Assembly: GCF_003641185.1 (NCBI RefSeq) | Contig: NZ_CP032757.1 | Span: 2,976,001 to 3,040,000, forward strand | Length of the DNA: 64,000 nucleotides | Source: Lactiplantibacillus pentosus | Lineage (GTDB): Bacteria > Bacillota > Bacilli > Lactobacillales > Lactobacillaceae | Reading direction: 5' to 3' | Shown: in pieces, positions 8,662 to 16,174 of the stretch | Layout of the letters: each line of letters starts with the position of its first letter | How positions within the stretch are numbered: position 1 is the first letter of the stretch | Position numbers and translations under genes: made by a program | The notes under the pieces: generated by a model | What the model was told of the DNA's origin: nothing | The model's database searches: none | What the model saw: the letters and a program-made list of their open reading frames with translations, nothing else

Positions 8662-9007
8662 CCCCGTACCTCCCATGTTGATATCGTACCAGTCACCCGT
8701 CAAAAGACAAGCTGAGCTTCTTAGCATCCTGATAAGGCCGGGCTTGGCGGTTGATCACGTTTAAATTGATATGGACCGTAACTGCCCGACTTGAAGAGGT
8801 GAATCGCCACTTAACAAACGGACCATAGCGTTTCCATAGCGGATTTTTCAATCTCGTCTTCCGCTAAAATTTTTCTGTGGCCGAATATGGCACTAAATCG
8901 GGGCCGAAATGTGAACCGTTTTCATCGCCAATTAGTCAGCCTTTGATGCCATTAAAATAATAGTTAACTGTTGTTACCATTCGAATTAAAACGGTTTGAT
9001 ATTTTTG
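8662..9007. other. Intergenic region upstream of mntH
   Basis: About 350 bases with no open frame of coding character. No riboswitch I can recognise is visible, and in particular no yybP-ykoY-like manganese aptamer. Confidence 0.4.
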
Positions 9008-9057
9008 TAGGTGCACCTAAAAAAAGTATTTCCATTTACTTTTATTTATTGTACAAT
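9008..9057 (+). promoter_or_regulatory. MntR/DtxR-like operator and promoter of mntH
   Basis: TAGGTGCACCTA (9008-9019) is a perfect 12-base palindrome in an A/T-rich flank, resembling DtxR/MntR-family operators. TACAAT (9052-9057) is a good -10, with a weak TTTCCA 17 bases upstream. The operator abuts the -35 region, suiting repression by metal-bound regulator when manganese is ample. Confidence 0.65.
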
Positions 9058-9102
9058 GACAACGGCTCAAAGATTTATACAAATAGAAAGGTGGTCTTTT
9101 AA

Positions 9103-10695
9103 TTGAGCGAAAAGACGAACACCCCAAACCGGAAGCATAAACTGATTGAATATGCGAACGGCCCCTCACTAGAGGAAATCAACGGGACAATCGAGGTTCC
9201 TAAGAATCTGAGTTTCTGGAAAACCTTGTTTGCCTACTCTGGGCCTGGTGCCTTAGTCGCAGTGGGTTATATGGATCCCGGTAATTGGTCCACTTCAATC
9301 ACTGGTGGTCAAAACTACCAATACATGTTGATGTCTGTCATCTTGATTTCAAGTTTGATTGCGATGTTGCTTCAATACATGGCAGCTAAACTTGGTATCG
9401 TGAGTCAGATGGACCTGGCCCAAGCCATTCGTGCCCGGACGAGTCGGTCACTCGGAATCGTTTTGTGGATCTTAACTGAATTAGCGATTATGGCAACTGA
9501 TATTGCGGAAGTTATCGGTGCCGCCATCGCCCTGTATTTATTATTCAATATTCCATTAGTTATCGCGGTATTTATTACCGTCTTAGACGTTTTAGTTTTG
9601 CTATTATTGACCAAAATCGGTTTCCGAAAGATCGAAGCCATCGTGGTTTGCTTGATTCTCGTCATTTTATTCGTTTTCGTTTATCAAGTCGCTTTATCCA
9701 ACCCAGACTGGGGCGGTGTCATCAAGGGCTTAGTTCCAACTGCTGACACCTTCTCGACTGGCCGGACGGTTAACGGGATGACGCCACTATCTGGTGCTCT
9801 TGGGATTATCGGGGCGACCGTTATGCCGCATAACCTGTACTTGCACTCTGCCATTTCACAAACGCGGAAGATTGATCACAATGATGAAGAAGATGTTGCT
9901 CGGACGGTTAAGTTTGCCGCTTGGGATTCCAACATTCAATTATCCTTCGCTTTCATCGTTAACTCACTCCTACTAATCATGGGGGTTGCCGTTTTCAAGA
10001 GTGGTGCCGTTAAGGATCCTTCATTCTTCGGGCTTTACGAAGCGCTATCGAACACTTCAATGCTCAGCAATGGGATTTTGATTAGTGTCGCTAAATCCGG
10101 TGCTTTATCAGCCTTGTTCGCGATCGCGTTACTTGCTTCTGGTCAAAACTCCACGATTACTGGGACGTTGACTGGGCAAGTGATTATGGAAGGTTTCGTT
10201 CACATGCGGATGCCACTCTGGTTACGGCGGTTAGTTACTCGGTTGATTTCTGTGATTCCAGTGCTGATTTGCGTGCTGTTGACTAGCGGCAAGAGTGCGA
10301 TTGATGAACATACCGCGCTGAATAATCTGATGAATAATTCGCAAGTGTTCCTGGCCTTTGCCTTACCATTCTCCATGCTGCCATTACTCATGATGACCGA
10401 CAGTGCGGCTGAAATGGGCAAACGTTTCAAGAACTCGCTCTGGATCAAAGGATTTGGCTGGTTATCAGTTATCGGTTTAACCTTCTTGAACCTATTAGGG
10501 TTACCAGATTCAATTCTGGGCTTCTTCGGTGACAATCCATCTGCCGGCGAACAAACCTTCTCCAAGATTTTAGCTTACATCTTAATCGTTGCCATCTTAG
10601 CGCTACTTGCATGGACGATTTTCGACTTACAACGCGGCAACAAGCGTTACGTCGCACAACAACTCGCCGCAGCGGCTAAGGAGGCTGACAAATAA
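9103..10695 (+). CDS. mntH: NRAMP-family Mn2+/Fe2+:H+ symporter MntH
   Basis: 530-residue proton-coupled divalent metal importer with 11-12 membrane segments. The metal-binding NRAMP motifs are present: DPGNW in the first segment (MDPGNWSTS) and MPHNLYLH in the sixth. It starts at a TTG at 9103 after GAAAGGTGG. Lactobacilli of this group rely on high manganese, so this is probably a main Mn importer. The stop overlaps the next gene by one base (TAATG), coupling it to a universal stress protein. Confidence 0.95.
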   Translation: MSEKTNTPNRKHKLIEYANGPSLEEINGTIEVPKNLSFWKTLFAYSGPGALVAVGYMDPGNWSTSITGGQNYQYMLMSVILISSLIAMLLQYMAAKLGIVSQMDLAQAIRARTSRSLGIVLWILTELAIMATDIAEVIGAAIALYLLFNIPLVIAVFITVLDVLVLLLLTKIGFRKIEAIVVCLILVILFVFVYQVALSNPDWGGVIKGLVPTADTFSTGRTVNGMTPLSGALGIIGATVMPHNLYLHSAISQTRKIDHNDEEDVARTVKFAAWDSNIQLSFAFIVNSLLLIMGVAVFKSGAVKDPSFFGLYEALSNTSMLSNGILISVAKSGALSALFAIALLASGQNSTITGTLTGQVIMEGFVHMRMPLWLRRLVTRLISVIPVLICVLLTSGKSAIDEHTALNNLMNNSQVFLAFALPFSMLPLLMMTDSAAEMGKRFKNSLWIKGFGWLSVIGLTFLNLLGLPDSILGFFGDNPSAGEQTFSKILAYILIVAILALLAWTIFDLQRGNKRYVAQQLAAAAKEADK

Positions 10696-11126
10696 TGGCA
10701 ACCAAATTCAAACGAATCTTAGTCGGTGTCGATGATTCGGCTGACGCCCTACTCGCCTTCGACTATGCGATTCATCAGGCTAAACAAGACGATGCTGAAC
10801 TAGTCATCATTTCAATTCTGGAAAACGACGAAATGAACGTCTACCAAGCCTTAAGCAAAGATTACGTTCACGGCGAACGCAAGGAATTAGAGCAACACAT
10901 CTTAAAATACCAGCAACAAGCTCAAGAAGCTGGTGTGACCAAGGTTCGCTCAATGATTGCGGAAGGTGAACCTGGTGAGACGATCGTTAAGGAAGTCATT
11001 CCACACGTTCAACCTGATTTACTCATCATCGGTTCATTAGCAAAGAAGGGTATTGCCAAGCACTTTGGGAGCCAGGCTGCTTATATGGCCAAATACGCCC
11101 CCGTTTCAGTGCTGGTCATTCGTTAA
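10695..11126 (+). CDS. Universal stress protein, UspA family
   Basis: 143-residue Usp domain starting IL..VDDSADALLAFDYA and ending APVSVLVIR, with the nucleotide-binding-type loop GSLAKKGIAKHFGSQAAYMAKYAPVSV. It overlaps the mntH stop by one base, so it is translated from the same message and should share manganese control. This mntH-usp pairing suggests a role in stress or metal adaptation rather than general growth arrest; that is inference. Confidence 0.9.
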   Translation: MATKFKRILVGVDDSADALLAFDYAIHQAKQDDAELVIISILENDEMNVYQALSKDYVHGERKELEQHILKYQQQAQEAGVTKVRSMIAEGEPGETIVKEVIPHVQPDLLIIGSLAKKGIAKHFGSQAAYMAKYAPVSVLVIR

Positions 11127-11191
11127 TCCAACCGGTGTTGCTAATTCAGAACATTGAATCAGTTCTTTAAAAATACAGCATTATTTGCTGA

Positions 11192-11233
11192 CAAAAGCGG
11201 CGACTCACATCTGTGTGGGTCGCTTTTATTTTA
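11192..11233 (+). terminator. Terminator of the mntH-usp operon
   Basis: AAAAGCGGCGACTCACA / TGTGTGGGTCGCTTTTATTTT stem-loop about 70 bases after the Usp stop. Confidence 0.85.
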
Positions 11234-11317
11234 CAGATTTAATTTTTAGGATGACATAACTTTATTTGACTATTCACCTTAACCTACTATAATAGATGGT
11301 GAAGGGGGTATTTGATC

Positions 11318-11590
11318 ATGACACCTAACGAGACCTACGAAGATTTAGAACAATTGCATCTATTACCAGCAGCCCAATTTACTTGGCGGCCCTTCACTTC
11401 TACCACCATCTTTGTTGACAGTCCGCACGACCGGCGCGTTTATCGGCTGAACTTAGCGGACGCGACCGTCGACATTTTTCAAGCAGACCCTAGTTCAGAA
11501 CTCTCTGAACACTTCGAGCCCCTTAAAACGATTCAACTAACACCACAACAAATGAGTCAACTCAAGCCATCACAACCAGTTGCCTCATAA
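11318..11590 (+). CDS. Small protein of unknown function (90 residues)
   Basis: Soluble 90-residue protein with an acidic N-terminus and no recognised domain. It starts at the ATG at 11318 after AAGGGGG (an upstream TTG is too close to that site), and a strong terminator follows immediately. It has no signal peptide or membrane segment. Function unknown; single-gene unit. Confidence 0.65.
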   Translation: MTPNETYEDLEQLHLLPAAQFTWRPFTSTTIFVDSPHDRRVYRLNLADATVDIFQADPSSELSEHFEPLKTIQLTPQQMSQLKPSQPVAS

Positions 11591-11609
11591 TAATTGTCAT
11601 TAGCACGCA

Positions 11610-11654
11610 AATAAGCGTTTCAGGAATGAACCTACCATTCTTGAAACGCTTATT
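11610..11654 (+). terminator. Terminator of the 90-residue gene
   Basis: AATAAGCGTTTCAGGAATG / CATTCTTGAAACGCTTATT is a near-perfect stem of about 17 pairs. The T run is short (TTATTTG). Confidence 0.75.
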
Positions 11655-11768
11655 TGAATCGATTCGATTGTGGTGTTGCTTGTCCGTTGCAGCTGGCAAA
11701 ACGGCCCATCACTTGCAGTTGGTGGTGCCGCTGGCCATTAGCGATTGCTGCCGGATGTCAGCACTTAA

Positions 11769-12455
11769 CTACACTTCTTCATCCGATACTGGCGCGCGCC
11801 GGCGGTCATGGTGAATCAGCCATAGTAAGCCCACTAATAAAATGACAATGCCAATCACGAGCGCGGCGTTTTTAAAATGAGCCTTGATTAATTCATCGCC
11901 ACCCCAGGCATAAATAATGGCGGTCGGCATACTCCCTACTAGCGTCGCCCACGCCAATTGTCGTCGTGTCACCGCTGTTTCGACAGCAGCCAAGCTCACC
12001 AATGAAGTCGGAATAAACGGCACGGTGTAGCCGATAATGATGCCGAGTAGCGGATGGCGCATATTACCGATCGCGGTCACGAGTTTTGACGATTTTTGCG
12101 TCCGATGAGCAGTCACCCGGCCGAAGAATCGCTGTGCAATCAAATTTCCCAGCGTAATCCCGATAATATTCAGGACAGCACCGAGTCCTTTGCCAAAACA
12201 AATTCCGGCGACGACACTGATCGTCGCAACGGGTGCGCCCGGAATAATTGAAAAACAAATCAATAAGGGGACCACTAACCCAATGTCTACGGCGCGATGT
12301 CGCCGCACTTGTGCGACTAGCGCATCTTGGTTGAAGACCCGGTGTTGAACGAGCTCCCAGGTACCATGATAGCGATAGACTAATAGCCCAATCAGTAGCA
12401 GTGCGAGTAGCGCAGCGCCGACAATCAGTTGCCGTTTCGTTAATTTAACTTTCAC
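11769..12455 (-). CDS. TVP38/TMEM64-family (DedA-like) membrane protein
   Basis: 228-residue integral membrane protein. Conserved VTT-domain features are visible: FSIIPGAPVATISVVAGICFGKGLG near residues 68-92, NIIGITLGNLIAQRFFG, and YTVPFIPTSLVSLAA. These proteins are thought to act in lipid scrambling or envelope homeostasis. It starts at a GTG at 12455 with GGAGG upstream, 11 bases after the ArsR-family gene, so it is the last member of the metal-responsive cadD operon. Its specific role with CadD is unknown. Confidence 0.85.
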   Translation of the reverse strand: MKVKLTKRQLIVGAALLALLLIGLLVYRYHGTWELVQHRVFNQDALVAQVRRHRAVDIGLVVPLLICFSIIPGAPVATISVVAGICFGKGLGAVLNIIGITLGNLIAQRFFGRVTAHRTQKSSKLVTAIGNMRHPLLGIIIGYTVPFIPTSLVSLAAVETAVTRRQLAWATLVGSMPTAIIYAWGGDELIKAHFKNAALVIGIVILLVGLLWLIHHDRRRAPVSDEEV

Positions 12456-12466
12456 ATTATCCTCCG

Positions 12467-12781
12467 CTAATCGTGATGGGGCTCATGCTTGATCTCATGC
12501 GCCACGTGCCCAATCATGGCATCCACCATTTCTAAAATATGGGGGTCATCTAAGCAATAGTAAACGTGCTTGCCGCGCTTGGTCTTAGACACCAATTGAT
12601 ACTGAAATAAAATCGCTAATTGGTGAGAAACTTGTGGTTGCGGCAGTTGCACGTGACTCACGATGGCCGTCACATCCGCTTCGTGCCGTTCTAAAAAGCG
12701 CAATATTTTGATTCGATTCACATTGCCGAGTACCTTATAGATTTTAGCGGCTTCGACTAATAGTTGATCACTAACTTCCAT
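12467..12781 (-). CDS. ArsR/SmtB-family metal sensor with an alpha5 (CzrA-type) site
   Basis: 104-residue winged-helix repressor (helix-turn-helix around LPQPQVSHQLAIL). The C-terminal helix reads D-x-H-x10-H-x2-H (DPH...HVAH), exactly the alpha5 metal site of SmtB/CzrA-type zinc/cobalt sensors. There is no N-terminal Cys motif of the CadC type. The ATG at 12781 follows GGAGG. It lies between cadD and the TVP38 gene and should repress the operon through the palindrome at 13402-13421, releasing it when zinc-like metal is bound. Confidence 0.9.
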   Translation of the reverse strand: MEVSDQLLVEAAKIYKVLGNVNRIKILRFLERHEADVTAIVSHVQLPQPQVSHQLAILFQYQLVSKTKRGKHVYYCLDDPHILEMVDAMIGHVAHEIKHEPHHD

Positions 12782-12804
12782 CCGTGGGCCTCCGTTCCCA
12801 GTTA

Positions 12805-13368
12805 TCACCACAGTGCCAACAAGTGACTAATTAGGCCACTATCCCAGAAGACGTAGCAGCCAATCAACACATAACAAATCTTCATCAACCGTTCACCGTG
12901 TGCCGTGATCACTCGTTGAACGACTGGCAATGTCGCCACTTGTTTGATAATAATCACCACTAGCACCGTTAACACGCCAATAAAAACTAACGTCATCAAG
13001 AAATGCGCCATGCTCTCGCCAACGAGGACCGGCAAGAAAATCGATAAATTACAGCCCGCACATACCGCCAAATACGTTACCAGCACGTTCAACACTGGCG
13101 ATCGACCAGAACGGTCCGCTTGCTCGTCATCATCGTCATGGAACGCTAGCCAGATTGGCAAAATCCCCAACACACCGAGCAACCATTCCGGCAAGAACAA
13201 CGTTAACGTCCGACCGATAAAGAAACTCGCTGTCAGTAAAATCATATTTCCCAGGAAATAACCCCAAATAACCTGCGATAACCGGTATTTTTTGAGTAAG
13301 AACACCAACATAAAGAAGAAGTCCAAATTAACGCTCAAAAAGGTTATCGCTAAAATCCCATAGTGCAT
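12805..13368 (-). CDS. cadD: CadD-family cadmium/cation resistance membrane protein
   Basis: 187 residues with about six membrane segments. It starts with a hydrophobic segment carrying SVNLDFF (the acidic residue conserved in the CadD family), then LLGVLGILPIWLAF and a cytoplasmic acidic loop DDDDEQ. CadD proteins give cadmium resistance by efflux or sequestration. I place the start at the ATG at 13368 behind GGGTGATGGG; the frame is open to 13443 but that part would overlap the promoter. First gene of the operon with the ArsR and TVP38 genes. Confidence 0.82.
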   Translation of the reverse strand: MHYGILAITFLSVNLDFFFMLVFLLKKYRLSQVIWGYFLGNMILLTASFFIGRTLTLFLPEWLLGVLGILPIWLAFHDDDDEQADRSGRSPVLNVLVTYLAVCAGCNLSIFLPVLVGESMAHFLMTLVFIGVLTVLVVIIIKQVATLPVVQRVITAHGERLMKICYVLIGCYVFWDSGLISHLLALW

Positions 13369-13398
13369 CCCATCACCCACTCTTTTATTGTTGACTTT

Positions 13399-13426
13399 AT
13401 TATATGTCAAATTTGACATATGTAAA
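13399..13426 (-). promoter_or_regulatory. cadD promoter with a 20-base palindromic ArsR-type operator
   Basis: On the minus strand TTTACA (13421-13426), a 16-base spacer and TATAAT (13399-13404). The spacer is filled by the perfect palindrome ATATGTCAAATTTGACATAT (13402-13421), so a bound repressor would block polymerase. The ArsR protein of the operon is the obvious ligand. Confidence 0.82.
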
Positions 13427-13494
13427 GTAAAAGCTGCACCCAACTGAAAAGTAAATAGTTACTAGTCAGTCCACAATCAAACACCCGCACCACG

Positions 13495-13548
13495 CAAAAA
13501 CGCCCACCAATGGGACTAAGCAGGTGCTTAGCCCGCAATGGCGGACGT
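13495..13548 (-). terminator. Terminator downstream of the MacB-like gene
   Basis: On the minus strand CGTCCGCCATTGCGGGCTAAGC / GCTTAGTCCCATTGGTGGGCG is followed by TTTTT. It lies about 200 bases after the stop at 13749 and upstream of the cadD promoter. Confidence 0.75.
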
Positions 13549-13615
13549 CTTCTGGTTGACTGCTGAATAGCAGATCAATATTGATTTCGATAGTTACTTT
13601 TAAATCATGACCTAA

Positions 13616-13742
13616 TTAAGTGACGTACTGGCCTTTTTCCTTGAACTGATTTGACAGCTCATACCAGCAATCATACGCCCTGACACGTTAGCATCCGTTT
13701 CATATCGCCACCAAGCTTGTCACGTTCTTGCCCAGTCAGCAT
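13616..13742 (-). pseudogene. Possible remnant of a small gene, split by a frame change
   Basis: Just after the ABC gene stop, an ATG at 13742 opens a 23-codon frame (MLTGQERDKLGGDMKRML...) that ends in TGA. The neighbouring frame continues with plausible protein sequence (AYDCWYELSNQFKEKGQYVT) to a TAA at 13616. The two halves read like one helical peptide with one base lost or gained. I do not recognise the family, and coincidence is possible. Confidence 0.25.
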
Positions 13743-13748
13743 TAAGCA

Positions 13749-15752
13749 CTAATCTGCGGCTAACGCATCGATTGGATTCAAGCGAGCAGCGCGCCATGCC
13801 GGTAGAATTGCCGCTAATAGCGCGATTACTAGGGCGATGATAAAGGTCGAAACAACATTGCTGAGATGAATTTCTATCATATTGTAACTGGCGATTTGGT
13901 AGAGCACCTGATTGAGCGCAGTCCCGACACCATAGGCAATCCCCGTGGCGAGCAGCGCACTGATGACCCCAATAATGAGCGATTCACTCGTGAACAAGCG
14001 GCGAATATCGCCCCGACTTTCGCCGAGTGCACGTAAAATTCCAATTTCCTTTTTACGAGCACTAACGGACATGAACATCGTCACGATAATCATCAACGCT
14101 GAAACGAGTAATGAGATACCCGCAATCGCGGCCAAAATGGTCGTCGCTAAGTTGACATACGTGTTGACGGTGTCTAGCATGCTGGCAATACTCGTGGCCC
14201 GATAAGTTCGCTTACCGTCAGTTTTGAGCTTGTTGATTTGCTTCGTGACCGCGTCATTGTGATTTCGAGAATCGACTTTAACCGCGACAGAAGTCGGTTT
14301 CGTGCTCAAATCTTTCGATGAACGCATCGCCTTCATGGTAGCGTACGAAACCGCATTGACCGCACCACCAGTCGTACTTTCAGTGATCCCCGCAACGGTT
14401 AACTGTTGCTTGACGGTTACTGACTTACCACTGGCATTGGTCGTCTGGAAGGAGACGGTAACTTTCTTACCAACTAAGTCCTTCCAATTCTTAGATGACC
14501 ACTTCTTGGCAACCGTGTCTTTATCAACGACAATTTCATTCTTACCAGCCGTATGACCCGCTTTAATAATGGATTTCCGGTTGGAAGCCGTCCAAGTTGT
14601 CAGTGTGGATGCCGTATAGTCTTTTGCCCCAATTGACAGTGTCGCGTTGCTTGCACTAATAATTGGTTGAACCGTCTGAACGTGTTTAACCTTCTTCAAC
14701 TGTGCCAATTGTGTGCTACTAAAGGTCGGTTGACTAGTGGTCGTCGAACTGACCCCCATTGCGGCGGCCTGCTGATTATTAGCTTGGGCGCCGCCACCAC
14801 GTTGGTTTTGGCTCGTCTTCTGATACCGACTGACCGTCACGACCCGCGGATTGACCATATCATTGATTTCTTGGTTGATATAGCCTTTGAGCCCGTTGCC
14901 CAGGCCGTTGAATAGCATCACCGCAAATAGCCCGATGGCCGTCCCAATAATAATGATTAGGTTCCAAGTCCAGGTGTAGCGTAAGTGCTTAAACGCCGTA
15001 CTCATCGGTACGTACCATGGCAACTTGCGCGCAGGAATTTGTTGCCGATTTTCATCAACTGGATAGGCGGCTTTGATCCGGTCATCCGATGTAATCTGGC
15101 CATCCGCTAATCGAACGATGCGCGTCCCGGCGTTGGCAACATCCTCAGAGTGGGTCACGCAAATCACTAACCGGCCCTCTTCAGCAATTTGGTCCAACAA
15201 TTTCAGCACATCCGCCGTATTTTCAGAATCCAGCGCCCCAGTCGGTTCATCCGCAATAATGATTTGCGGATCACTAGCGAGTGCCCGAGCAATTGCGACC
15301 CGTTGCTTCTGCCCACCAGACAACTGGTTCGGATACTTTTTGATTTGATCAGTTAATCCGACCTTCGCCAACAATTCCTTGGCGCGTTGCTCACGCGCAG
15401 AACGATTGAGCTTGGTCATATCCAATGAAATCAAAACGTTGTCTAGAACCGATAAGTGATTGATCAAGTTATAGGATTGATAAATATAGCCGATGGTTTC
15501 TCGGCGATACTGGTCCATTTGTTTCTCTTGGTGATGGTCCAATGCGGTTCCTTGAAGCAAGACTTGGCCTTCAAATTGCCGGTCCAGCCCACCGATGATG
15601 TTCATCAGCGTTGACTTCCCGCCACCAGATTCACCTAAAATTGCCACGAACTCGCCACGTTCGAAAGTTAAATTAATCCCATTCAAAACTGGGAAGGCTT
15701 GTTTACCTAAATAATAGGCTTTGTGAATATCCTTTAATTCTAAGTAACTCAC
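13749..15752 (-). CDS. MacB-type ABC transporter, fused ATPase and permease
   Basis: 667 residues. The N-terminal ATPase (1-225) has Walker A GESGGGKSTL, signature LSGGQKQRVAIARAL and Walker B IIIADEPTGALD. A first membrane helix lies at about 255-280, then a large extracytoplasmic MacB-like domain (about 290-545), then three C-terminal membrane helices (FtsX-like permease; SARKKEIGILRALGESRGDIRRLF). Such proteins export peptides or act in antimicrobial-peptide response by mechanotransmission. It starts at a GTG at 15752 after AGGGTG. Two dyads upstream (15789-15832 and 15907-15938) may regulate it. No partner kinase or regulator is adjacent. Confidence 0.88.
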   Translation of the reverse strand: MSYLELKDIHKAYYLGKQAFPVLNGINLTFERGEFVAILGESGGGKSTLMNIIGGLDRQFEGQVLLQGTALDHHQEKQMDQYRRETIGYIYQSYNLINHLSVLDNVLISLDMTKLNRSAREQRAKELLAKVGLTDQIKKYPNQLSGGQKQRVAIARALASDPQIIIADEPTGALDSENTADVLKLLDQIAEEGRLVICVTHSEDVANAGTRIVRLADGQITSDDRIKAAYPVDENRQQIPARKLPWYVPMSTAFKHLRYTWTWNLIIIIGTAIGLFAVMLFNGLGNGLKGYINQEINDMVNPRVVTVSRYQKTSQNQRGGGAQANNQQAAAMGVSSTTTSQPTFSSTQLAQLKKVKHVQTVQPIISASNATLSIGAKDYTASTLTTWTASNRKSIIKAGHTAGKNEIVVDKDTVAKKWSSKNWKDLVGKKVTVSFQTTNASGKSVTVKQQLTVAGITESTTGGAVNAVSYATMKAMRSSKDLSTKPTSVAVKVDSRNHNDAVTKQINKLKTDGKRTYRATSIASMLDTVNTYVNLATTILAAIAGISLLVSALMIIVTMFMSVSARKKEIGILRALGESRGDIRRLFTSESLIIGVISALLATGIAYGVGTALNQVLYQIASYNMIEIHLSNVVSTFIIALVIALLAAILPAWRAARLNPIDALAAD

Positions 15753-15788
15753 GCTAATTCACCCTACCTTACTTCACTGTCATGTGCG

Positions 15789-15832
15789 CCAATAGTCTTG
15801 TGATGTAACAAGACTTAAACTGTGACTATTGG
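15789..15832. promoter_or_regulatory. Nested, mutually exclusive hairpins upstream of the MacB-like gene
   Basis: CCAATAGTC (15789-15797) pairs perfectly with GACTATTGG (15824-15832). The overlapping AGTCTTGT (15794-15801) pairs perfectly with ACAAGACT (15808-15815). They lie 37-80 bases before the GTG start, so they could act as an operator or as alternative leader RNA folds. Confidence 0.4.
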
Positions 15833-15906
15833 TCATTAAGTTTACCAGAGATTACGCTCCGGCAACACCCTAATGCGTCAATTTAATTGGAACTTAGCAT
15901 AGCACG

Positions 15907-15938
15907 TTAGTTAGTCTATTGCAACGAAATCTAACTAA
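15907..15938. promoter_or_regulatory. Inverted repeat TTAGTTAG-N16-CTAACTAA
   Basis: Perfect 8-base arms at 15907-15914 and 15931-15938 in the region where the promoter of the MacB-like gene should lie. Possible operator of an unidentified regulator. Confidence 0.4.
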
Positions 15939-16083
15939 AATACTAACAATCTTTATAATTCGAGACACGTAAGCACCATCAAATAGTCTTGCGAGTGTGT
16001 CTCCCCCTAGTCAGTCACATGACCCGTTCCGATAGCTAGCAATCAGGCGTTTAGTCCGCCTACTACTTAACTAGCTTGTGTAC

Positions 16084-16128
16084 AAAAGGGCAGTTCTGAA
16101 ACGAACTCTCGTTTTTCAGAACTGCCCT
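16084..16128 (-). terminator. Terminator after the LPxTG surface phosphatase gene
   Basis: AGGGCAGTTCTGAAA / TTTCAGAACTGCCCT stem followed on the minus strand by TTTT, about 45 bases after the stop at 16175. Confidence 0.85.
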
Positions 16129-16174
16129 CGTCGACATGGTGCTATTTAAATCACTGTGGCATTGTTAATCTACG

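Noticed and set aside
8910..8930. CRE upstream of mntH (TGTGAACCGTTTTCA)
   Set aside because: The right half fits but the left half deviates at three positions.
8662..9007. Manganese riboswitch ahead of mntH
   Set aside because: No yybP-ykoY-like conserved elements could be recognised.
11626..11845. Two short plus-strand frames
   Set aside because: They lie in a terminator arm and the end of the TVP38 gene; no start signal.
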